Source: Hyaloperonospora brassicae
Lineage: Eukaryota > Oomycota > Peronosporomycetes > Peronosporales > Peronosporaceae
Direction: 5' to 3'
Assembly: GCA_947650285.1 (NCBI GenBank)
Contig: CANTFL010000233.1
Span: 248,001-312,000, forward strand
Length of the DNA: 64,000 bases
Shown: positions 10,196 through 26,228 of the stretch, piece after piece
Layout: every line of letters starts with the position of its first letter
Position numbering within the stretch: the stretch's first letter is position 1
Translations under genes and position numbers: made by a program
The notes under the pieces: generated by a model
Database searches by the model: none
The model's input: only the letters and a program-made list of their open reading frames with translations
Told to the model about the DNA's origin: nothing

Positions 10196-12495
10196 TGCGA
10201 ATCTTCTTGTGTTCAGACGAGAAAAGCAGAGGGGGTTTGCATTCGGTGAGCAACTGTTGATGATGCTTCGAGGCAAGACCGTGTCCGGCAAGTCCCTCGA
10301 GGAGGAGTATGGACCACTATTGCAATAACAACCTTCTCGATTGACGCTGAAACACCGCCGACTTGTCGACATAGCCTGTCGTACTTTGTTAGCAGACGTC
10401 GGCGAACGTCACACGCAGTGCTGCCAAGGCGTCGACATGGCAAAGGGCTTTGCAGATTGACCATCTTATGCGCAGCGCAGCATGTGCTAAACCGAAGCAG
10501 CAACGGCAGCACAGTATGTGAGCTTATATGGCAAAGGTCCCTCGTTGTGCGCGACTCACAAGCTCAACAGCATCCTCTCGTGGTCGACGCACAATTCAAC
10601 TGCTGCCATCTTACCATTCATCGTCGAGTACAATGGGGTACAACATGTACCTGAACAAACTGGAGTGGCAAGGCAAGCATGGCTGAGCTGGTTTCGCACT
10701 ATTGCATGCAAAACCTCGAGCTGTAACTAGGATTCAGTCAGATCGTCGTGAGGGAGTTCTATCCAGCACGCTTGCGGGAAACATGTCGTGCACGATCGTT
10801 GTCCAAGCCAAGCAGTGGGAACGACACTGGTCAGGCAGAGTGTGCAATTTGACATCTAGCGAAGCGAGTACCCAGATCCGCGAAATGGTGTTGTTTACCG
10901 CCTACGACACTTTGTAACGACAATGCGTGCTGGGGGACACTGACGATAACATACCTTTGTACGGTGGATCGCAATGCAAGGGAGTGAACACATTTGACGT
11001 GTGTCACCACTCGCACGGTTTCGAGGTAAGAAATCAAACTACAGACCGCGTCACGAATCGACACTTGTTGCTGCTGGCTTTTCCGCCATTGCGCTGTCCG
11101 CTTTGACGAGTCACATATGAAAGTCGCGAGGAAAGAGCACCACCAACACGTGAGACATTCATTGTCTTGCATCGAGGCCGCTGTACGTTTGGGCCGACGA
11201 GACTACGGAAGCCATTTACTTGTCCAGCGTGCGCTGCCTCTCGATTGATCGCTCAACTTCTGTCCTGCCTTCTCCAGCCGCAAACTCAACGGCTACAACA
11301 TACTTCCTGCTTCGCTCATGCGATACAGCACAATGCAAAGGAATCGAACTCAGCCCAACGCTTTGTGGTGTGGAGTCAAAGCAGGAGATCGTTGCGCGCC
11401 CTTTTCTACATCGCTGAAACGTACCGCAATGCCAATGCCGACAAAGATGCTGAGAAAAAAAGTGCTCCCGTCTGTAGGCCCACGCAATGAACGTGCTGGT
11501 CGCTTCACCGCGTACAAATATATGTCGTAACTACGGCACGCGTACTACCGGTGGAGCGCAGCACGACACATTTGCTTGATATTATATGCGACCAAAGTGC
11601 ATCGTCATCATCATCATCGCAGGACTTTGCAGTCGAGCAACGGCTCAAACGAACGATACACATCGTCTCGTAGTGAGGCTTTGCTGTGTTCCCACGGTAG
11701 TTCCCGCGAAGATGGTACAGTGGAACCTGCATCGCATGTGCCTCTTGCACAAGTGCAAGTGCCTTGTCATCACTTGATCAGAAAGAGCTACTGAGCGGTC
11801 AGGTCGCCGAGCGAAGTTTCCTGTGCTCGACGTCGCGACCCACGACACGAAATGATGAATGCTACCGCCGCTCGCGGCTCTCTGGACCAGGCAACTACGC
11901 AGGTATGCACCAAATTGCTTCGATACGCAGGATCTGCAGAAGGGGTTTGTCCTCGTTGCAACGCTCGAGGAGTGCACTGCTGCTGTGCCACCGCTTTGTC
12001 GCCTGTCAAAGTGGCACCGTCACGTTATGCCCACCTCAGTGCGAACAGGCGAAGAAGAAAACCAACTGCTCCTTCAGTCGGGCAAAAAGGTCACGTCTGT
12101 TAAGGGACGTCTAGTGACTGCTGGTGGAGACGATCTGTTGCACGCACTGTGTGCGGTTTCACACGTCTGCTCTGCACCTGTGCAGCCCCTTCCAAAAGCG
12201 TACGTGGTCCATCAGCATGCGACACGCGCGCAGCATCTGCACCGTCTTCCAGACGACAGAATCGTCCAAGTCGTGCGCACGCGCGCGCTCACCCAATCAC
12301 GTCCCGTCCGCGTTCGTACCCATCTTCCGTGCAAGATACGACCCATCAACGCGTCGATTGGCTCGAACTTATCGCAACCTGTCGCGCCTGCCGGTCCGAT
12401 TCTCTCTCTCTCTCTCGCTCTCTCGCTCTCTCTTACCGCGTTATCGGTCCCTTCATTCAGCTACGAACACGTCGCCGTCCCTCGCGCCCGAGACA
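10196..12495. other. 2.3 kb without a supported gene
   Basis: Only short, mutually overlapping ORFs of ordinary composition are present on both strands. None shows a domain, a signal peptide or a coherent exon chain. The last 100 bases contain a CT/CG pyrimidine tract (about 12400-12435) and an Inr-like site in front of NAPRT. Confidence 0.5.
12451..12460 (+). promoter_or_regulatory. Inr-like oomycete start-site element upstream of NAPRT
   Basis: CTTCATTCAG, 36 bases before the NAPRT ATG and directly after a CT-rich tract, fits the oomycete initiator pattern (YTCANTYB). Short oomycete 5' UTRs make this spacing plausible. Single-site evidence only. Confidence 0.35.
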
Positions 12496-14539
12496 ATGAA
12501 CGCCGCCAACGGCCTCGCGCCCACGAACTCACTGGTTGGCCCCATGCTCACGGACCTCTACCAAATCACCATGTACACACTCTATCGATCCATCTGTAGC
12601 CACCTATGTACCTATCTGTAGCCATCGATGGATGTATCTGTAGCCATCGATGGATGTATCTGTAGCCATGTATGTTCCTATCTGTAGTGATGTATCTGTA
12701 GCCATGTATCTATGGATGTATCTGTAGCCATCTATGTCGATCTATCTGTAGCCATCTGTCTCGATCAATCGACCGATCGCTCTTGACTTGTACCAGGCAG
12801 TACCTCGTGCAGTGCGTCGTGGTCGTCTGACTAACGTCGCCTTGTTCCCTCCACTTGATGCCCACAGGGTCTACGCGTACTGGAAAGTCGGTCGCCACAA
12901 TGACCACGCCGTGTTCGACCTCTTCTTCCGCAAGAACCCCTTCCACGGCGAGTACACTGTGTTTGCCGGCCTCGAAGAAGCGCTCGCGATGATCAACACG
13001 TTTGCCTTCACGCCGAGCGACATTGGCTACCTCCGCGAGGTGCTGCCCCACGCTGAAGACGGCTTCTTCCACTGGCTCGCAACGCTCGACTGCACCAGTG
13101 TCAAGGTGTACGCTGTGAAGGAAGGCTCGATTGTGTTTCCGCGCATCCCCTTGGTCCGCATCGAAGGAGGGCTGGCTGTAGGACAGCTGCTCGAGACGCC
13201 GCTGCTCAACTTGCTCAACTTTGCCAGTCTCATCACGACCAATGCCACGCGGTTCAAGAAAGCAGCAGGAGCCGACAAGAAGCTGCTCGAGTTTGGACTG
13301 CGACGTGCACAGGGTCCAGATGGCGGTCTGAGCGCCTCGCGGTACTCGTACATGGCTGGCTTTACAGGCACGAGCAACGTGCTGGCGGGCAAGCTCCACA
13401 ACATCCCCGTCATGGGCACCCATGCACACGCCTTTGTGCAGGCGCACACGACGCTCGAGGACGTCAAGGTCACGGCGTTGAGTGGGAAGAACTTCCTAGA
13501 CGTGGTGCTCAAGTACCGCACGGAGCTCCGCCATACACAGACCAACGATGTGAGTGAACGCTGATGGAGATGGAGGTCTAGTCGTGCTTCTGACAATTCC
13601 CACTTTTGCTGTTGCTCTTTTGTTGCTAGGGAGAGCTCGCTGCGTTCATCTCGTATGCGATTGCATTCCCCGACGCGTTCCTGGCTCTCGTTGACACTTA
13701 CGACACGCTGTCGGTGCGTTCTAAACCGTCTTGTGGTCATTGCACATTCTCTCTTGACATTTCTTTGTGTGTACCTACAGTCCGGCGTGCCAAACTTCAT
13801 TTGCGTCGCACTAGCACTACACGAGCTCGGCCACCATCCAGTTGGTATCCGTCTGGACAGCGGCGATCTATCCTATCTCTCGAAGCGCTGTCGTGAAGCG
13901 TTTGTTGCTGCAAGCGAGCTGTACGACATCGACTACTTCAAGGACCTGAACATCACTGCTAGCAACGACATTAATGAAGCAGTGCTCAATTCACTGAACG
14001 AACAGCGCCACGAGATCGACTCGTATGGGATCGGAACACACCTCGTCACGTGCCAGGCTCAACCGGCGCTCGGCATGGTGTACAAGCTAGTGGAGATCAA
14101 CAACGAGCCGCGCATCAAGCTTTCCCAGGATGTTAGCAAGGTGACGATCCCTGGACGCAAAGAAGCTTACCGCCTGATTGGCGCAAACGGCAAGCCGCTG
14201 CTGGACCTGATGACCGGCGTCAACGAGCAACCGCCGCAAGTTGGGAGGAAGATGCTGTGTCGGAACCCGTTCGATGAGCTCCGACGCGCGTACGTGACGC
14301 CATCTCAAGTCATCTCGTTGCACAGTCTGTACTGGGACGGTCCCAACGGAGGTATCGTCGGTGAGCTGCCCACTCTAGAGGCCCGTCGTCAGTACGTTAC
14401 GGAGCAGTTCGAGCTGATCCGCGAGGACGTGATCAGGTCGCTCAACCCGACGCCGTACAAAGTGTCCGTGTCCGATGAACTGTACGAGTTCATTCACGAC
14501 CTATGGATGAAGGAGTACCCCGTGCAAGAGTTGGAATAA
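12496..14539 (+). CDS. NAPRT: Nicotinate phosphoribosyltransferase
   Basis: Converts nicotinate, PRPP and ATP to nicotinate mononucleotide, the first step of the Preiss-Handler NAD pathway in the cytosol. Exons: 12496-12572, 12868-13549, 13630-13713, 13781-14539, giving 533 residues, close to the animal enzyme (about 538). Intron phases (2, 0, 0) join cleanly: ITM from exon 1 meets VYAYWKVGR in exon 2. Family motifs in order: LTDLYQITM (residues 18-26), [16 protein letters not shown] [45 protein letters not shown] with the catalytic-loop His, [12 protein letters not shown], and IGTHLVTC near residue 370. Intron 1 (12573-12867) contains a minisatellite. The gene converges on TMEM18, the stop codons being 84 bp apart. 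Confidence 0.96.
12605..12770 (+). repeat. Minisatellite inside NAPRT intron 1
   Basis: The word ATCTGTAGCCAT recurs about eight times with variable linkers (CGATGGATGT, GTATGTTCCT, CTATGTCGAT). It fills most of the 295-nt intron, leaving the donor and the acceptor region (12800-12867) unique. Confidence 0.8.
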
Positions 14540-14623
14540 AGACAGTCCGATAGCACCAGTCCGTGCTCAAGAAAAACGTGTTGCAGTAAGTACTCGGGCA
14601 GCAGCCACGTAGTTTTCGTCTCT

Positions 14624-15170
14624 TTATAGATCTTTCTTGGCCTTGAGCTGTTGTCGATGTTCTACTCGCTTGACAATCACGACCATGTCGACCATCTGCT
14701 TCATACTCAGCATCTATAGCAACAACAACAACAACAACAACAACAATAACGAGGTACAGAACAAAACACCTTGAGATGAGTACCACATTCCATTGTTGAC
14801 GTTGTTGTTGTTGTTGTTGACAAACCAGTTGGAAAAACCCTGCGACGAGCAGTGGCCCAGCGTAGAAAATGCCCATAAAGACACCCTGCTCGTCAAAATA
14901 TCGCTGGGAAGCGACAAGACGCCAGTGCGTCCTCGCCCACTTGTTGAGCGCCTCTGTGATCAGCAGGAGCGCGATAACGACCGCAAAGAGCACACATTGC
15001 ACGGACAGCCGCTTGCGCGTCAGCCACAGTGCGGCAAAGAGCGCGACATGGAAGCAGAGCAGCCCCACGATCAGCGGCTCGGTCCATTCTACCGCCTCGT
15101 ACCACTTGACCATGACGTGGCTGTACTTGGCGCGCAAGTCGCGCTGCATTTGCGACACGATGGCCTCCAT
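14624..15170 (-). CDS. TMEM18: TMEM18-like nuclear-envelope membrane protein
   Basis: Exons (minus): 15170-14826 and 14713-14624, giving 144 residues, against 140 for human TMEM18. The join is phase 0. Visible: an N-terminal amphipathic helix (MEAIVSQMQRDLRAKY), WTEPLIVGLLCFHVALFAAL (first membrane segment), VQCVLFAVVIALLLITEALN (second), HWRLVASQRYFDEQGVF, FYAGPLLVAGFFQL (third), and after the intron a basic tail (RVEHRQQLKAKKDL). W-T-E-P and N-W-R/Y-F-D-x-x-G-x-F are the family signature. Animal TMEM18 sits in the inner nuclear membrane and has been linked to body weight; its molecular role is unsettled. The start at 15170 matches family length; an ORF read through the intron is an artefact of GTT repeats there. 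Confidence 0.9.
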
Positions 15171-16318
15171 GGTCTCTGTCAAAATGCAGAGAGATAGCAA
15201 ACCGTCAGAATAGCAGACACATTCGAACATGGCTACATGTGAGGAGGTCACCTACGTATTTTACAATGTCAATAAGTCGACGTGGTAAGTAAAGAAAGAA
15301 GTCGGTCCAAGACTGGTGGAGACCGAAGATCGTGAGTCATAGAACACGGGATACGTTTTGTTGGGATACGACGACGAGGGGACGAAGCGAAGTCGAATGA
15401 ACGAAAGATTGTGCTGCTAAAGAGCGTGAGTAGACATAGATATGTGTCGAAAGGAGGGAGATGTGTCGGAAAAGCATTCGAGTAGAATATGCATATCGGA
15501 CAGGCGGTACACCCATAAGGCCTCGACCCGGGCTTAGTCGTTTGCGGTCAAACCAAAGCTAAGAGCAGATTCTTGACAGCGCAACATTCGCCAAGCAGTT
15601 GTGGCTTCTGCTGCTGTAGACAGGGGGAGTCCGAAGCAAGCAGCTGACCTTTACCTCCGAAGGTTTCAAGGTAAACGGCTTCCATACGACGACAGTCATG
15701 CGAGCACTTACAGAGTATCGGACACTCATGTCATTGCAACTGATTTGTTTTCAACAGCAATGATCGGCCAACAATGTTACTTTGTTACGCGGCAATACAG
15801 ATGTCGCGTGGCAAAGTAACATCGTTGGCCAATTGGTATTGTCGCGACTACAAATGGTCAAGAAGGGCATCATGACGCTACAGCATCGAGCGCTACGAAG
15901 TACAGTGCAAGAGATCGAGGACTTCTCTTGTTCCCGACAAGAGTCATGGATACTTTTTCATCACCTTTTCTGCCGCCACAAGCTTGTTCGCCAATCGCTG
16001 AAGCGTGAAAAAGGCATCGGCTATGGTCCCCTCTCATTTTTGGCGAGGAAGGTCAGCTGTAAACATTGCAAGCGTTAGAAATGCTGCTGGTCTGTGCAAG
16101 CACACAAAAGGCTGTTCGAGACACACGGTCGCGAGCAACGTTCCCAGCAACATTACGCAACAAAGAATATAAATAAATCATCCCGTGGAAATGAGTCAAA
16201 AGTAAATTACACAACTACCTACAAACGCAAGTACGGAAGCAAAGTCAGCAATCGTTTTTACGCATCGCCCCGACCCGTCGTACATACTCTGCTTCATCGC
16301 CGCCGATCGATCGTACAG
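15171..16318. other. Divergent spacer between TMEM18 and TRAPPC3; no gene
   Basis: Contains the upstream regions of both divergent genes and only short ORFs. A weak inverted repeat around 15765-15835 (GCCAACAATGTTACTTTG and its near-complement) is visible, see findings. Confidence 0.5.
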
Positions 16319-17247
16319 ATGTCAACGCCGCGTCCACACCAGCGCTTGGGCGACACCGCCTGGAGCAAAGTCCCCAAAGTCGTGCGTGCACTCTCCTCCT
16401 CCTCCTCCTCCTCACACATATCGTCATCACCTGCTCGTCGCTCAGCTGCGCTTTTGTTTCCTCTTCTCTCGTAGAATGGCGAGCTCTTTGCACTGACCTA
16501 CGGCTCGCTCGTGACCCAACTGATGAAGGACTTCGAGGACCTCAAGGTTGTGAACCAGCAACTCGATAAAATGTACGTACAAAATCACAAAAAGTGTACG
16601 CACACAGGTTGATGGAGCAACCCTCTCATACGGAATAATCATGCGGACAGGGGGTACAACATCGGCGTGAGGCTCGTCGACGAGTTCCTGGCCAAGTCGG
16701 GCGTGGCCAACTGCCAGAACTTCAAGGAGACGGCCGAAGTGGTGGCCAAAGTGGCGTTTAAGATGTTCCTGGGCATCAACGTCGACGTGTCGCAGTGGAA
16801 CGCAGAGGGCGACGCGTGTAGTCTCGTGCTGTACGAGAACCCGCTGACTGGTACGGAGGGTTACGTTGGGGTTACGCGCTTATTTTGGGTCGCATCGTTT
16901 GACTACTTTTGGATCGTGGGCGCAGAATTTGTCGAGCTGCCTCCGAGTGCTTATGGCGTGCTGTGGTACTCGAACGTGCTGTGTGGCGTGCTGCGAGGAG
17001 CGCTGGAGATGGTGCAGATGCGGGTGGAGGCGCACTTTGTCAAGGACGTGCTGCAGGGAGACGACGTGTCGGAGATTCGGTGGGGCATCTGGTTGCGAGC
17101 AGTGGTAGCGGTGGACTTTGTTGATACTAATGGAGTTGTTGCACCGGTCGTGACGGTCTGCATGTGTCTGTCTGTCTGTCTGTCTGTAGACTGGAGCTCA
17201 AGGGTATGATCGAAGAAGCTATGGGTGACGAGTACAACGAGGACTAG
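16319..17247 (+). CDS. TRAPPC3: TRAPP complex subunit 3 (Bet3)
   Basis: Core subunit of the TRAPP tethering complex, which acts as Rab1/Ypt1 exchange factor in ER-Golgi traffic. Exons: 16319-16381, 16475-16572, 16651-16850, 16926-17079, 17190-17247, giving 190 residues (human 180). Junctions are in frame: DKM|GYNIGVRL, NPLT|EFVELP, SEI|RLELKG. Family motifs: NGELFALTYGSLVTQLMKDF, MGYNIGVRLVDEFLAKS, the Cys in VANCQNF at the position acylated in Bet3, ETAEVVAKVAFKMFLGI, YSNVLCGVLRGALEMVQM. The N-terminus (MSTPRPHQRLGDTAWSKVPK) is short and charged like other family members. Introns 2 and 3 are under 80 nt; intron 4 ends in a TCTG microsatellite. Confidence 0.95.
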
Positions 17248-17707
17248 TCGACTCTGGGACCTGCTAGTATCCAGTGGAAGCGAAGGAGCGAGAGCGACAG
17301 TTTGTTCTTGTTGACGCATCGCTCGTGTGTGTGTGAGGAGGATGCAGTTGCATGCCGTTGGTGGGGTTGGTTGATACAAGTGCGTCTGGTTGTGCTGCGA
17401 CTCGGGCGACATCGATTTGCAAGTGAAGCACGTTGCAAGTAAGGCAGCAGCTACAGATTGTAATGGCTTGAAGTGCCTGGTCGATAGAGACCGTGGGAGC
17501 GGGGCCTTTGCGCCGTTGCAGCAATACAGCATCACGCAGGAAGTTTAGGTGGGCGCTATCCCGAAGTGCGTTGACCACGTTGAATGCACGCAGCCCGACT
17601 GACGATCAGCAACATGTGGGTACCATTCTAAACAGATACGTGGCATTCGTACACCTCTTACGCGCTTGGTACATCTTCAGCGTCGACTCACCTGACCTAT
17701 GCATGAT
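17248..17707. other. Convergent 3' spacer of TRAPPC3 and FAN; no gene
   Basis: The 460 bases between two convergent stop codons show no coding content. A short GT run (about 17322-17338) is present. Confidence 0.55.
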
Positions 17708-21377
<3,670 letters not shown>

Positions 21378-23325
21378 GGCGGGGGCAGCAAGTCCCGAGT
21401 GCGCGCGGCGGGTGGCGATGGCGTGACGGCCGCCCACGAAATAGTACACGAAACAGTGCGTTAGAACGTAAATGCCATTATACGGTCGGTCGTGTGCGCC
21501 AAAAAGTTGCAAAACACGGTGGGTGCTGCAGGACAGAGCAGACGTTGGTCACTTCTGATATCGTGGCCGACTGTTTTGTACCTCATTGCCGCGCGCCCTC
21601 CGATAATTAATAGACTCAGACGACAGCCATGTCAAGACGCGGTCAAGACGCGGTCAAGACGCGGTCAAGAATCGCATGAATACTCATCGGATTGCTAGGA
21701 GTTGTTTTGCTGCCATCGGTGCAGATCAATGGATCAAATGGCACACCGTGTGCACCAATCGCCATGTGCTTTGGCCTTCGTGAAGGCAGAAGGTATGCAC
21801 TGGATCGACAGTGTCTTCGTTTCATGACACTGTTCGGCCGCATATCCTAAACAACCTGAAGCTTGTCAACGTCCAGCTATCGTGCGTTGCCACACATAAC
21901 GGCGGGGGTCCGGCCAGTTGTGGTTACCAGCATCATCTTGACGTTGCAGCAGCACTACTGTTGTTTGCCATCTGCAGCATAGGATCGATCGCAATATGAG
22001 CATAGGAAGGTCAACAGGGTCTGCAAATGTGACGGGTTCATGATCATGCGCTAGTCGGGTTTTTTGCTGCCTGGACCGAGATCTCGTCCACCTTCGCCAG
22101 TGTCCATTGCTCCGATCGCACCTACATGTTTGCTATGCCTCCTGTCTCTACATCTGATACGTAGATGGCAAGAAATGGGAATGGTTCGAGGGAGAGGGAG
22201 GAGGTGGACGATAAGCTGAGCTAAGCTCAAACAGCTGCGTGTGTGGAATCCCATTCGATTTGGCGCTTCTTGATCACGAAGTAGAGGATGCGAGTGCTCG
22301 GCCGGAGCTAACCCAAAAGCGAGAATCGGAAAGAGGCTCATGAGGCAGAGAACGAAGAGAAAGACAGTAAGCGCATTGGAAATGCGGCGGCATCCATCGC
22401 AAAAAGGTTTGTAACAACCGAGAAGATCAACAGCCTACGTCATGCACTTCAACTTTTCGCACATGGCACGAGCGCGTATAGCTTGAGGCACCCGACATGC
22501 TCGAGCAGCATCGACCGACAGCATCGACCGACAGCATCGACGTCGTTCACGGCCGTCCTATTCAATGCTGTATCGATTCCCTGACTGCTTCGAGCAGGTC
22601 GGTAGACATGCAGCTGATCAACAACCCATATCCCAAAAAATAGAGCCGTTACGCCTGAAAGATTGGGACCTAAGATAGTAGTGGCTGCTCTCGCCCTTCC
22701 GACTGTAAATATTCAGCGGCGACAAGCGCTTCGACCATCGGTAGCGTTCAAGTCCGAGTCACTTGGCACCAATTTGCAGTAGTGCCCTTCACGCGCGTCT
22801 CTCTCTATACGGGAACATCACGGGCCAAAAGAGACGTACGTAGTGGCTACATCTAAACCAGTCCATGGCCGGCATCCAGTGTCCCATCCCGTCGGTCGCG
22901 GATGAGTGGGTGGGTGGGATAGAGACCTCGCGACGAGACAGCTGCCAATCAGCGCGCCTCCCTTGCCCTATCCCTAGCGTTTGCGGCCGAGTGCGTCGCA
23001 GCGCACCTCGCTGCACATAAGTCGGCCGTCATTGACGTGTCGTATTGCACAACCGCAAGTCCCATCCCGCGCCAGCGTTGTCACAGAAACGAGCCACCGA
23101 CCCCCGAACAACCCCAGTACCTCGGCCTCAGTATGCAGCCGCACCGCCCGTGTCTTTTCTCGCTCGCTCTCTCTCCAGCAGACAGACCGACCGACCGACC
23201 GACCGACCGACCGAGTGACTGAGTGACTGAGCGAGTGAGTGAGTGAGCGGGAGAGAGGGGGGCGAGTGGGTGGGTGTTTTTATTTACCAATCAGCAGCGA
23301 GAGCGCGACCATTACGAGCCGCCCC
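21378..23325. other. Divergent spacer between FAN and the SAPS gene; no gene
   Basis: No supported ORF. Holds simple repeats: a 12-bp unit GGTCAAGACGCG at about 21629-21665, a 14-bp unit GCATCGACCGACA at about 22505-22545, and a GACC/GAGT tetranucleotide block at about 23178-23255 directly in front of the SAPS start, probably within its promoter or 5' UTR. Confidence 0.55.
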
Positions 23326-25990
23326 ATGTCGCTCTTCTCGGCTATGGCCGACGACGGCAGCAGCAGCAGCAGCAGCAACAGCGTGTGGGCGCAGGGCTCG
23401 TCGCTCTTCAACGTGTCGAGTCCGCTGAACGACCTGCTCGAGCGCGACGACTTTACGCTGGAGCAGGTGCTGCAGGAGGACGAGCTCGTGCAGGAGGTCA
23501 AGACGCGCAACACGAAGCTCATTGAGTTGTACGGCTCGTTGTTGTGGCGGCGCCGGGTGGTCCACGCCACCCGACTCGACGCTACTGATTTAGTAGAGGA
23601 AACCACGACCCCTAACCGCGACCTGTTTGTGCTGGTGTGGTTTGTTGCTTTCTTGTTTGTGGTTTGTGCTTTTGTGTCTCTTTTGTGTGTGTGTCTTTTG
23701 TGTCTTTTGTGTGACGCTTTTGTGGACGCTTTTGTGCAGCCTCTCGCAGGAACTGATTGTCCAGCGACTTGTCGAGTACGTCGTGTGTGTGCCCGAGGAC
23801 AAGTCGGACGACTTGCGGACGCTCAAGTACCCGTACATGGCGTGCGAAGTCATTTGCTGTGACATTTCGAGCATCACCGAGACGCTCGTGACGGCCTCTG
23901 AGGGCAATATCGTCGAGACGCTGTTTGAGTTTCTGTACGAGCCTGAAGGAGTGCTGGATCCTCGCCTTGCGGGGTACTTTGAGAAGATCGTGACCATGCT
24001 CATGGTGCGTAAACCGCACGAGATGACGACGCTGCTCAACAAGAACTCGGACAAGTTGCTGGCAGGCTTTGCCCGTCACGCGGCGAGTTTTTCCATCTCA
24101 GAGCTGCTGAAGCGTCTGTTGCAGCCAGACCATAGTGACTACATGGACGACTGCATGGACTTTCCAGGCATGTCGATGGGGTTCCCGCCCTCGAATTCGT
24201 GGTACGGAGGCGAGGATGAGGACGGACTGAGCGCAAGTGGCACCCCCACGGCGTCCAAGGACAAGACGTTGACGTGGCAGCTGGAACCCAAGGTGGTGGA
24301 TCTGTTGCTGGCTACGTTGACAGACGCGAAAGCAGATAGTGACGCTCACAAGCACGCGTCGGAAGTGCTGGTCGATATCATCCAATGCGGAACGCGTGCC
24401 CAACGAACGGATCCGGCCTCGCCTGCGAGTTCGACGACACCCGTCTCGTTTGCGCTGTTGGAGCATTTGGAGACAAAGGAAGTAGCCGAGAAGCTAGTTG
24501 CGCTGGCCGTTCCTGCAGACGATACTGCCGCCTCGTGTGTGTCGTCGATGACAGGTGCTATCTCTGTGCTAAGTGCTCTACTATCACGCGCCACGAACTC
24601 GCGGTACTGCGCCACGGACGAGGCACCGCCCGCAGTAATGTGCACCATTGAGCGTTTGCCGCAAATTTGTGCAATCCTCAAGGCAGACGGAGCGGTTGCT
24701 GGCAGTATCCGTAACCAGCGCCACCAGGAAGTCCCGCGTTTGGGCTTGCGTCGATTGAAGATGGTGGGGCTTGTTGTTCTGCTGATGCAGTCGAAGTACC
24801 AGAAGGTGGACACGGCGCTGCTCGAGCATCACGCCATTGGTATTTGCCTGGATCTGTTCTTTAAATTCGAGTTGGTGAACATGCTCCACGCTGATGTCGA
24901 AAGCATGGTGATTGGCATCCTAGAAAGTGGTAGCCACAATTTGCTGGTAGGATTAGTGAAGGAAGCGCGTCTGCTGCCGCGCATTGTCGAGGCGCACGAG
25001 AAGAACAGTGAAGCTACAGCAGTTGCGAGGGGCTTTTCGCTCGGATATGTGGGTCACCTTCACCGAATTTGCAACACGCTGATGACGATGCTAGACGATG
25101 TACGTGGCAGCGCAAAAGACGAAGGGTCGTTGAATGAGATGCGGCATGCCGACACGGTGCTCGAGCTGTTCGAAGAGGACGAAGTCACGTGGAAGAAGTG
25201 GGATGAACTGTCGAGCAAGGTGCTTGCCCCCATTTACGAGCGTGAGCGCTTGCCTCTGGGTGGTGCAACAGTTACTCAGGGAGGCGAGGATCCGTACTCA
25301 GGCATGAGCTTCAACCAGAACGACGAGCTGCTGAACGCACAATTCGTCGAGATGCTCGGCGCTTCGGGCTTTGGCTCTGACCCCAATGGATTCGATACGG
25401 ACTTTGACGCAAAGGATTCTGACACACCTATGCTGCCAGAAATCATGAATGACAGTAGCAGTAGCGAGGAAGAAGATGAGGAAGAGCTCGCACGGCAGGA
25501 TAGCGTCCCGAAGGATAGCGGAGATCGTGTCGGCGCCGACAGGTGGGCAAGCTGCGAGTCCAGCGGCAGTTGGGCCAAGTTTGAGGGAACTTTCGAGGAC
25601 ATTCCGTATGAGCCCATTCCCGGTATGGAGAATGACGATTTCGAAGACGATGAGCCTGCAGCAGCAGTTGTAACTACGACCGATCTGGCTGCGACCATTG
25701 CAGCCTCGCGGTTGGCCGAAGCTGCCGCTGCTGCCGCTCCCGTAGCGACAGAAGCGGCAACAGCGGAGGTACCGGTGGAGGCAGATGCGAAGGCTGTTGC
25801 AACGACCGAGTCGAGTGCAACAGCGGACACAGAGACGGAACCTCCGACTGTGGAGGACGGTAATAGTTCGGAGGGAGCACCTAGTGCAGATCAGCGGTCG
25901 AGGCAGCGGTTGAGGCAGCTCCAGGGAAGGACGCTGCTGCATCGGAGGCACAGGCGTGAGTCGACATACAATAGATGGTCCGCTCTGTGA
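23326..25990 (+). CDS. SAPS-domain protein phosphatase regulatory subunit (PP6R/Sit4-associated type)
   Basis: SAPS proteins are regulatory subunits of the PP6/Sit4 phosphatase. Exons: 23326-23528 and 23740-25990, giving 817 residues; the phase-2 join yields NTKLIEFLSQELIVQRLVEY. Features: poly-Ser near the start, VSSPLNDLLERDDFTLEQVLQ (family start), KYPYMACEVICCDIS, VRKPHEMTTLLNKNSDKLL, SISELLKRLLQ (helical-repeat SAPS core, about residues 25-540), then an acidic and Ala-rich tail (SSSEEEDEEELARQ near 610-625). After GAPSAD (about 25888) the reading changes to a basic tail (QRSRQRLRQLQ). A neighbouring frame continues the Ala/Glu-rich composition to a near stop, suggesting a small indel there. 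DDX42 follows convergently 238 bp away. Confidence 0.9.
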
Positions 25991-26228
25991 CGGGGTGCAT
26001 CCACGCGCCATTCGCCTGCCCATACTGCAGCTGCTGCCGCTTCAGTATCATGTAGTTTGCTATTAGTTTGTTGCCTCCTCCTCTCCTCGTGTCCTGCCCA
26101 TTCCCCTCGTAGTAGTCGTGTAAGCAGCAGCAACGGGAATGTTATCAGCAGCAGCAGCTCTAACGCGTGTAGCTTTGAACAAGACGGAAGCTTCTCACTC
26201 TTTTGTTCAGCGGACGCTGCCGATTCCT

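Noticed and set aside
13027..13800. 257-codon minus-strand ORF opposite NAPRT
   Set aside because: Antisense of NAPRT exons; crosses the NAPRT introns without meaning.
14490..15251. 253-codon continuous minus ORF for TMEM18
   Set aside because: It reads through a GTT-repeat intron (14825-14714) and misses the conserved basic tail that the spliced model provides.
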